The notes beneath the pieces are model-generated. The model did no database searches. It had not been told where the DNA came from and worked only from the letters and a program-made list of their open reading frames with translations. A DNA stretch of 22,198 nucleotides from positions 1-22,198 of the forward strand of contig VBOF01000248.1 in assembly GCA_005877855.1 (NCBI GenBank), in the 5' to 3' direction. This document shows, one piece after another, positions 7,633-13,237 of this stretch. This DNA is from Nitrospirota bacterium (GTDB lineage Bacteria; Nitrospirota; Nitrospiria; Nitrospirales; NS-4). Every line of letters begins with the position of its first letter. Position 1 is the first letter of the stretch. The position numbers were made by a program, and so were the translations under genes.

Positions 7633-8982
7633 TCAGGGCCGCATGGCCTGGAGCTTGGCAGCCATGGCGTCGACTGGCAACGTATTGACAACATCGGCGG
7701 CCGTGACCCCACCTTTGCGGGCCACATTCACGCCAAAGGGTACGTCTGCCAACCCCTCCGTGCTGTGGGCATCGGGATTGACGCTGAACTTGACCCCCTT
7801 CTCCTTCGCATAGCCGCAGAGCCGCCAATCCAGGTCGAGCCGGTGGGGATTCGCATTGATCTCCACGATCTTCCCGTGCGCCCCCGCCGCGTCCAACACC
7901 TGCTTCATGTCCACCCGGTAGGCGTCTCTAGACAGCAGCAGCCGCCCGGTCGCGTGGCCCAGCATCGTGACGTAGGGATTGGCCAGCGCCCGGCAGATCC
8001 GCTTGGTCTGGTCTTCTTCGGACAGATTGAAACGGCTGTGCACGGAGGCGATCACGAAGTCAAAAGTCGCCAACACTTCATCCGGATAGTCCATCGCGCC
8101 GTCAACGAGAATGTCCGCCTCGATGCCTTTGAAGATCCGGACGTCCGGCAACTTTTTCTGCACCGCTGCGATCTCGGCGTGCTGCGCTCGGATACGGTCC
8201 TCCTTGAGACCATTCGCATAGAAGGCCGATTGGCTGTGGTCCGAGATCCCGATGTAGCGGTACCCGAGCGCGCGCGTAGCCTCCACCATCTGCTCCAGCG
8301 TTGCCGAGCCGTCGCTGTAGATGGTGTGCGTGTGGAAGACCCCCTGGATCTGCCCTGGCTCGAGCAGCACCGGCAGGCGCCCGCTCTCAGCTAATTCGAT
8401 CTCACCATGGCCCTCGCGCATCTCCGGCGGGATATATGGGAGGCCTGCGGCAGCATAGATGGCTTTTTCTATTTCGCTCCGAGGAACGACTCCACGCGCT
8501 TGCAATCGCTGAGTCAATGCCTCCACGTGCTCCTGGCTCCCCGTTGCGCGTAGCAGCTCCCAGCCATACGCCGCAGCTTCGGTCAGCTTGATGGACACCG
8601 GCAGTCCCTGCGGAGAGCGGGCGACGAGGGTTCGCGTTTCCGGTTGATGTTCGACCTGCGTCACCTCCGGCACGCCGCGAAGGGCATGGACCAGACTCTG
8701 CGGCTGCCCTCCTGCTACGACGAGCATGATCCCCTGTACCACTTCGCATCGCCGTCGAATCTCACCAGCATGATCAGCGTGCACGACGCCCGGCGTTCCA
8801 CGGATGGCCACCAGGATGCTCTCCGCCTCCTCGATGACATTCGCGTAAAGGTGGAACCCCTGATGGCGTTTGAACTGCCGGATGCCAGCTAAAATTTTCT
8901 CCTGGGTCTTGGCACCGAAGCCGGGCAGGCCCACCAGCCTGTTCTCAACACAGGCGTATTCGAGTTCGCCCACAGAACTCAC
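7633..8982 (-). pseudogene. polX: PolX C-terminal part: degenerate polymerase domain plus intact PHP phosphoesterase
   Basis: Downstream piece of a split family X DNA polymerase/exonuclease, 449 residues from a GTG that overlaps the upstream piece's stop (GTGA). In order: a helix-hairpin-helix (LVGLPGFGAKTQEKILAGI, 16-34), a polymerase-like region (about 45-165), and a PHP domain (about 213-449). The polymerase catalytic segment, normally GDIDILV, reads QGIMLVV near 83-89, and the third Asp (VDLR-type) reads VSIK near 128. All metal-binding aspartates therefore appear lost. The PHP metal ligands remain: HTHT 217-220, SDHS 247-250, GIEAD 286-290, VHS 314-316, GHATG 342-346, NPDAHS 402-407. It may still work as a PHP 3'-5' exonuclease or phosphoesterase if translated by coupling. 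I mark it as broken because about 45 residues are missing at the junction. Confidence 0.75.
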
Positions 8983-9197
8983 ACCCAGTTGCTCGTAGAT
9001 CGTCTCTCCAAGGTCTGGCCGATCCCCTTCACGTTGCGCAGGAGACCCTTCTGCACCAGGACCGTCGGCTCTTCCGGGAGGCTCTCGATCACGCGCGCGC
9101 CGGTGGAGTACGCTTTGACCTTGAAGGGATTCTCTCCCTTCAGCTCCAGGAGGAACGCAATCTCCTCCAAAACGTCCGCGATTTCACGCTTGGTCAT
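8979..9197 (-). pseudogene. polX: PolX N-terminal fragment (8-kDa HhH domain), truncated by frameshift
   Basis: 72 codons matching the start of bacterial PolX: MTKREIADVLEEIAFLLELKGENPFKVKAYSTGAR, then the first helix-hairpin-helix with VKGIGQTL. After residue 65 the frame leaves the family (RRSTSNWV, then stop). In the next frame the sequence ATC TAC GAG CAA CTG GGT GTG reads I-Y-E-Q-L-G-V, the family sequence that normally comes about 45 residues later. This is therefore an internal deletion of roughly 130 bp that also shifts frame, not a single-base error. A -10 box lies 6 nt before the ATG, so the fragment is probably still transcribed. Confidence 0.75.
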
Positions 9198-9203
9198 GCT
9201 GGC

Positions 9204-9232
9204 AGTTTATCCTGACGCAACCACGCACGCAA
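9204..9232 (-). promoter_or_regulatory. Promoter of the polX remnant, leaderless type
   Basis: Minus strand: -35 TTGCGT, 17-nt spacer, -10 TAAACT, then 6 nt to the ATG at 9197. No Shine-Dalgarno sequence is placed correctly. Confidence 0.45.
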
Positions 9233-9241
9233 TGCGGTACC

Positions 9242-9269
9242 GTAGGGGCACGGCGCGCCGTGCCCCTAC
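9242..9269. repeat. 28-bp perfect palindrome, GTAGGGGC family (intergenic copy)
   Basis: Perfect palindrome with half-site GTAGGGGCACGGCG. It shares the outer GTAGGGGC/GCCCCTAC arms with elements at 13211-13237, 13490-13513 and 16621-16648, while the central bases differ. It lies between the divergent polX remnant and the exported-protein gene, just upstream of the latter's -35. It could form a cruciform or an RNA hairpin. Confidence 0.9.
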
Positions 9270-9282
9270 AACCTCTGCACCG

Positions 9283-9311
9283 TTGCGCGTCCTGGCCGGA
9301 CTTGCTAGCAT
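9283..9311 (+). promoter_or_regulatory. Promoter of the exported-protein/queG operon, leaderless type
   Basis: -35 TTGCGC, 17-nt spacer, extended -10 TGC-TAGCAT (hexamer 9306-9311), then 6 nt to the ATG at 9318. No Shine-Dalgarno sequence. It would drive all four overlapping genes to 12650. Confidence 0.5.
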
Positions 9312-9317
9312 GCTGAC

Positions 9318-9704
9318 ATGTCGAACAGGCGCGCAATTCTGTCCGGCTTGATCCTACTGGTCATCGGCGCGACTGTGTCCGCCGACGCCCAACCTCTGGG
9401 CCGTGACACCCAGACATCCAGCTCGTGTCAGATCGGGACCATCAAGAAGGGTGCCAGCGGTAAGCAGTGCGACGTGCCCATCCCCCAGAGCTGCAAGGTC
9501 GCCATCAACACGGCGACGAACATGCACTGGGCCGATATCGAAAAATCCGGCGGTGTCTCCTGCCGCTTCGACAGCAAGCTGACAGACTGGAAGACCCGGA
9601 TTACCGGCACCTGCGGAACCTGCCATGCGCGTCAGTGCAGCGCCAAGTTCACCGTCTACTTCGATTGTCCGCAGCCGGATAGCAAATCGCCCAAAGCCCC
9701 ATGA
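9318..9704 (+). CDS. Small exported cysteine-rich protein
   Basis: 128 residues with a clear Sec signal peptide (MSNRRAILSGLILLVIGATVSADA), giving a mature protein of about 104 residues. The mature part has eight cysteines, an even number that suggests four disulfides in the periplasm. One cluster reads CGTCHARQC (about residues 98-106) and contains a formal CxxCH haem-c motif. A single CxxCH inside a Cys-rich protein, with no distal Met or His region I can identify, is more likely a disulfide knot. The family is not recognised. The ATG is fixed by the signal peptide and the -10 box 6 nt upstream. Its stop overlaps the queG start by 4 nt, an odd partner for a tRNA-modifying enzyme. Confidence 0.7.
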   Translation: MSNRRAILSGLILLVIGATVSADAQPLGRDTQTSSSCQIGTIKKGASGKQCDVPIPQSCKVAINTATNMHWADIEKSGGVSCRFDSKLTDWKTRITGTCGTCHARQCSAKFTVYFDCPQPDSKSPKAP

Positions 9705-10627
9705 CGCTCACAGAGCGAGTGAAGCGCAAGGCCCTTGAGCTGGGTTTCCAGGTTGTGGGGATCAGCCGCGTCACGCCCGACCGCCCTGAAGCGGCCAGCC
9801 TCGCGGAGTGGCTGGCGCGCGGTTACCACGGCGAGATGGCCTGGATGGCGCGGACTGCGAAGAAACGCCAGAACCCCGCCCTCCTCCTTCCCGGCATCCG
9901 GGCCATCGTCTCGGTCGGAATGAACTACGATACCGAGGACCAGCCGGACGACCGACCGGGACACGGCCACATCGCCCGCTACGCCAGGGGCGAGGACTAC
10001 CACCGGGTCCTCGGAGAGCGGCTGAAGGCGCTCGCATCGTTCCTGCAGGCGGAAGCGCCGGACTCGCGGAGCCGCGCCTATGTGGACACGGGTGCCGTGA
10101 TGGAGAAGGCCTGGGCCCAGCGGGCCGGGCTCGGCTGGATCGGCAAGCACTCAAACCTGGTGTCCGCTCAGCATGGCTCCTGGCTAGTGCTGGGGGAGGT
10201 GCTGACGACGGCAGACCTGAACCCCGATGAGCCCGGCGCCGACCTCTGCGGGACCTGCACACTGTGCATCCGCGCCTGTCCGACCGGCGCCATCACCGAG
10301 CCCTACGTCGTGGACGCGCGCCGCTGCCTGTCCTACCTGACGATCGAGCAGAAGGGTCGCATCCCGAAAGAATTCCAGCGCGCGCTGGGGAACCGCATCT
10401 TCGGCTGCGATGATTGCCTGGACGTTTGTCCCTACAACCACCAGGCGACCCCGACAGCCGAACCGGCATTCCGCGCCACGCCCCTCACCTTGAACCCCAA
10501 TCTGGACGCCCTGGCGCGGCAAACCGCCGCGGAGTTCCAGGCTGCGTTCCGCCACAGCGCCGTCCGCCGCGCAACCCATGAGGGTCTGCAGCGCAGCATC
10601 GCCATCGCCCAACAGAACGCCTCATGA
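9701..10627 (+). CDS. queG: Epoxyqueuosine reductase
   Basis: 308 residues. A cytoplasmic cobalamin- and 2x[4Fe-4S]-dependent enzyme that reduces epoxyqueuosine to queuosine at tRNA position 34. The family N-terminus is present (LGFQVVGISRV), with the substrate and cobalamin region YVDTGAVMEKAWAQRAGLGWIGKH around 127-150, including a conserved Asp about 129. The two ferredoxin-type cluster motifs are CGTCTLCIRACP (183-194) and CDDCLDVCPYN (236-246). The C-terminal HEAT-like extension seen in some homologues is absent, which is a normal variant. It overlaps both neighbours by 4 nt (ATGA). Confidence 0.93.
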   Translation: MTLTERVKRKALELGFQVVGISRVTPDRPEAASLAEWLARGYHGEMAWMARTAKKRQNPALLLPGIRAIVSVGMNYDTEDQPDDRPGHGHIARYARGEDYHRVLGERLKALASFLQAEAPDSRSRAYVDTGAVMEKAWAQRAGLGWIGKHSNLVSAQHGSWLVLGEVLTTADLNPDEPGADLCGTCTLCIRACPTGAITEPYVVDARRCLSYLTIEQKGRIPKEFQRALGNRIFGCDDCLDVCPYNHQATPTAEPAFRATPLTLNPNLDALARQTAAEFQAAFRHSAVRRATHEGLQRSIAIAQQNAS

Positions 10628-11646
10628 ACCCCTCGTTTTCCACCTACCTCGTCAACCCCCCGTTCGGCGACCCCGGCCTGTATGTCGAGATCCGTTGGGC
10701 CAAGCGCGCGCTCCTCTTCGACCTGGGCGACAACACGGCCTTGAGCCCGACTCGGCTGCTGCGCGCCATGGACGCGTTCGTCTCGCACACGCACATGGAC
10801 CACTTCATCGGGTTCGACCGGCTGCTGCGCATCGCGCTGGGGCGGGGCAAGACGCTCCGCCTTTACGGCCCGCCGGGGTTGATCGCCAACATCGAGGGGA
10901 AATTGCGAGGCTACACCTGGAACCTGGTGGACGGCTACCCGCTGACGATCGAGGCGCGTGAATTCCATCCCCGGCAGATCCGTACCGCCGTCTATCGCGC
11001 CACCGAGGCCTTCCGGCCTGCCGAGGGACCGTTCGAAGTCAGGCCCGAAGGCGAGCCGTTTCTGGTCCTGGTGGATCCCATGTTCACGGTCTACGCCACG
11101 TCGCTGAACCACCGCATCCCGTCCTTCGCCTACGTCCTGCAGGAGAAGTTCCATGTGAACGTCAACAAGGAACGGCTGCACGCCGCGGGACTACCTGTCG
11201 GCTCGTGGCTGAAGGAGGTCAAGCAGCATCTCTGGGACGGCCGGCCCGACCACTTCCGGTTCACCGCGACGCTATATATCGAGCACCGCAAGGAAGAGCG
11301 GGAATTCGTGCTGGGTGAATTGAAGGAGCGCTTCGTGACGATCTCCCGCGGGCAGAAGGTCGCCTACGTGGTGGATGCCCGCTACGACGACGAGAACGAG
11401 GCCAAGATTGTCGCGCTGGCCCAGGGCGCCGACGTGCTCTACTGCGAGGCCCCCTATCTGGATCAGGACGCCGACAAGGCGCAGGAGCGGTACCACCTGA
11501 CGGCGCGGCAGGCCGGCCTGCTGGCCCGAAAAGCCGGCGTCCGGGAGTTGGTCGTGTTCCACTTCTCCCCGCGCTACACAGGGCAAGGCGACCTGCTGTA
11601 CAGGGAAGCGCAGGAGGAGTTCGCCTGCATCGGAGAGCGGGGATGA
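10624..11646 (+). CDS. RNase Z-like metallo-beta-lactamase-fold hydrolase
   Basis: 340 residues. The metal-binding motif SHTHMDH (His55, His57, Asp59, His60) marks the beta-lactamase fold. Late motifs resemble tRNase Z/ElaC: YVVDARYDDEN, DVLYCEAPYL, then HLTARQAGLLARKAGV and LVVFHFSPRY (the HFSxRY-type His). The family trims tRNA 3' ends, and the queG neighbour upstream fits an RNA role. However, the middle third (about 100-215) is longer and more divergent than in short bacterial RNase Z, so a different phosphodiesterase substrate is possible. The ATG overlaps the queG stop by 4 nt. Confidence 0.75.
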   Translation: MNPSFSTYLVNPPFGDPGLYVEIRWAKRALLFDLGDNTALSPTRLLRAMDAFVSHTHMDHFIGFDRLLRIALGRGKTLRLYGPPGLIANIEGKLRGYTWNLVDGYPLTIEAREFHPRQIRTAVYRATEAFRPAEGPFEVRPEGEPFLVLVDPMFTVYATSLNHRIPSFAYVLQEKFHVNVNKERLHAAGLPVGSWLKEVKQHLWDGRPDHFRFTATLYIEHRKEEREFVLGELKERFVTISRGQKVAYVVDARYDDENEAKIVALAQGADVLYCEAPYLDQDADKAQERYHLTARQAGLLARKAGVRELVVFHFSPRYTGQGDLLYREAQEEFACIGERG

Positions 11647-12650
11647 AGGCCCTCGTCCTCGGTGCGACCGGATTCCTGGGGTCCAATTTGGTGCGCGCGC
11701 TCCTGGCCAACGGACAGCAGGTCCGTGCGATGGTACGCCCGACGAGCAACACCCGGACGCTCGATGGTCTGGACGTGGAACGCGTGCTCGGGGACCTGCG
11801 CGATCCCGGTTCGCTGGCCCGTGCGTGCGCGGGCGTTCAGGTCGTCTACCAGACGGCCAGCTACTACCCGCCGCAGACGATCCCGGCCCGCGCCGCCAGG
11901 GCCCAAGCCTTGATGGAGACGCAGCATCTGCTGACTGCCGCGCAGCGCGCTACTGTGTACCGGTTGGTCTTCACCAGCACGCTCACCACCATCGGATTTC
12001 CGGCCGATGGCGGGCTGGCAACCGAAGCATGCCCGTTCATGCCGATGTTTCCGAACAATCCCTACCTGATAGCCAAGGTAGCCATGGAGAACCTGGTTCT
12101 GGACGCGGCGCGAGAGCGGGGGTTCCCGGCGGTGGTCGTCAATCCGACCGCCTTTTTCGGTCCCTATGACAGCAAGCCCACAAGCGGGACCCAGATTCTG
12201 ATGATCGCGAGACGGCTGATGCCCCTGTACATCGCGGGCAAGGCCAACGCCATCGACGTCCGGGACGTGGCCGTGGGCATGATATTGGCAGCCGAGCGTG
12301 GCCGGCTTGGGGAGCGTTACATCCTGGGCAACTGGAACACCACGCAAAAGGAGCTCAATGCCCTCATCGCCCGGGAGGCCGGGGTGATGGCCCCGCTGGC
12401 GCCGGTCCCCTTCCCGCTGGCGCGATACGGGACCAAGGTGCTGGAATGGGCCTTCCAGACGGTCCTCGGGCAACCTTCTCCCGTTCCCAGTTTCTTCGTG
12501 GAAATGCTCCCGCACATGCAGCACTACGACTGCTCCAAGGCCATCCGCGAGCTGGACTATCCCCGCAACCCGGTCGAGACCGCCATCCGCGACGCCATCC
12601 AGTGGTTCCGGGGCAACGGGTACCTGGGACGTGTCTATCCTTCCGGATAG
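11643..12650 (+). CDS. NAD(P)-dependent epimerase/dehydratase (extended SDR, HpnA-like)
   Basis: 335 residues. The Rossmann motif GATGFLGSN lies at residues 7-15, a catalytic-type Tyr-x3-Lys in NPYLIAK near 140, and an extended-SDR substrate region follows. The region STLTTIGFP occupies the usual Ser/Thr position of the triad. Similar proteins act on nucleotide sugars or on steroid- or flavonoid-type substrates; resemblance to hopanoid-associated HpnA is loose and no hopanoid gene is in view. It ends the four-gene operon and starts inside the stop of the RNase Z-like gene, with GAGAGCGGGG serving as a purine-rich ribosome-binding site. Confidence 0.75.
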   Translation: MKALVLGATGFLGSNLVRALLANGQQVRAMVRPTSNTRTLDGLDVERVLGDLRDPGSLARACAGVQVVYQTASYYPPQTIPARAARAQALMETQHLLTAAQRATVYRLVFTSTLTTIGFPADGGLATEACPFMPMFPNNPYLIAKVAMENLVLDAARERGFPAVVVNPTAFFGPYDSKPTSGTQILMIARRLMPLYIAGKANAIDVRDVAVGMILAAERGRLGERYILGNWNTTQKELNALIAREAGVMAPLAPVPFPLARYGTKVLEWAFQTVLGQPSPVPSFFVEMLPHMQHYDCSKAIRELDYPRNPVETAIRDAIQWFRGNGYLGRVYPSG

Positions 12651-12665
12651 GACTTGACGCTATTG

Positions 12666-12694
12666 TTGTTGCATTTACAGAAATCTGGTTAAAT
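12666..12694 (+). promoter_or_regulatory. Promoter of the ACT-domain gene
   Basis: -35 TTGTTG, 17-nt spacer, extended -10 TGG-TTAAAT (hexamer 12689-12694). It predicts a leader of about 90 nt, unusually long for this window. The region is locally AT-rich, which helps it stand out. Confidence 0.4.
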
Positions 12695-12732
12695 GCCGGG
12701 TCTATTCTTAAAAAGTCCTTGTGGTGGTGAAT

Positions 12733-12763
12733 AGCCCAGCACAGGTGATCGGTGCGCTGGGCT
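12733..12763 (+). promoter_or_regulatory. Leader hairpin upstream of the ACT-domain gene
   Basis: Perfect 8-bp arms AGCCCAGC (12733-12740) and GCTGGGCT (12756-12763) enclose a 15-nt loop, inside the predicted 5' leader. No T-run follows, so it is not an intrinsic terminator. The ribosome-binding site GGGGAGGTGG lies about 14 nt after the stem. It could influence stability or translation. Confidence 0.45.
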
Positions 12764-12790
12764 CAGTAAGCTTGGTGGGGAGGTGGAGCC

Positions 12791-13204
12791 ATGGCAGATT
12801 TCGTTCGTAGTGCTTCTTACTTCAAAATGGCGGCTCCGGACAAGGCAGGGGAAGGCGCCCGCGCCCTCAGCGGGCTTCGCGATGCCGGCGTCAATTTGCT
12901 GGCGTTCTCCGGCTTTCCTCGGAACCGTCGCGCGCAACTCGATTTTGTGCCGGCCGACCCGATGGCCTTCAAAGCGGCGGCCAAGCAGGCCAAGCTCAAA
13001 GTGGTCGGTCCCAAGGCCTGCTTCCTGGCGGAAGGGGACGATCGCCCCGGAGCCGGCGCAGAACTGATGAGCAGGCTCGCGGAGGCGAGGATCAACGTCA
13101 CCGCCATGCAGGCCATCTCGGCCGGCTCGGGTCGTTACGGCGCGATCTTTTGGGTCAAGCCAAGCGACGTCAAGAAAGCGGCGAAGCTCTTCGGCGTCCA
13201 CTGA
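12791..13204 (+). CDS. Tandem ACT-domain protein (probable amino-acid sensor)
   Basis: 137 residues that appear to consist of two ACT-like units (about 8-68 and 71-135). The second has the typical pattern DDRPGAGAELMSRLAEARINVTAMQAI followed by GRYGAIFWVKPSDVKKAAKLFG. Such stand-alone ACT proteins bind amino acids or other small ligands and regulate partners; no enzymatic domain is attached. A strong Shine-Dalgarno sequence (GGGGAGGTGG, 4 nt before the ATG) and a structured leader suggest high or regulated expression. The gene ends 7 nt before a palindrome it shares with the convergent mutS2. The ligand is unknown. Confidence 0.7.
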   Translation: MADFVRSASYFKMAAPDKAGEGARALSGLRDAGVNLLAFSGFPRNRRAQLDFVPADPMAFKAAAKQAKLKVVGPKACFLAEGDDRPGAGAELMSRLAEARINVTAMQAISAGSGRYGAIFWVKPSDVKKAAKLFGVH

Positions 13205-13210
13205 CGTCGG

Positions 13211-13237
13211 GTAGGGGCGCCATCCGTGCGCCCCTAC
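13211..13237. repeat. GTAGGGGC-family palindrome containing the mutS2 stop codon
   Basis: 10-bp arms GTAGGGGCGC and GCGCCCCTAC around a 7-nt centre, between the convergent ACT-domain gene and mutS2. The TAG stop of mutS2 (13236-13234) is formed by the GTAG of the right-hand arm. It may act as a bidirectional transcript-end hairpin, though neither side has a T-run. Confidence 0.85.

Noticed and set aside
7439..7828. Minus-strand frames covering repeat copy A
   Set aside because: They run through the repeat and into the PHP gene in another frame, and lack a start signal and any family resemblance.
9601..9650. Mono-haem cytochrome c call for the exported protein
   Set aside because: One CxxCH within an eight-Cys protein without an identifiable axial ligand is weak; a disulfide-rich fold is at least as likely.
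12733..12763. Intrinsic terminator after the epimerase gene
   Set aside because: The stem has no following T-run and lies inside the predicted leader of the ACT gene, just before its ribosome-binding site.
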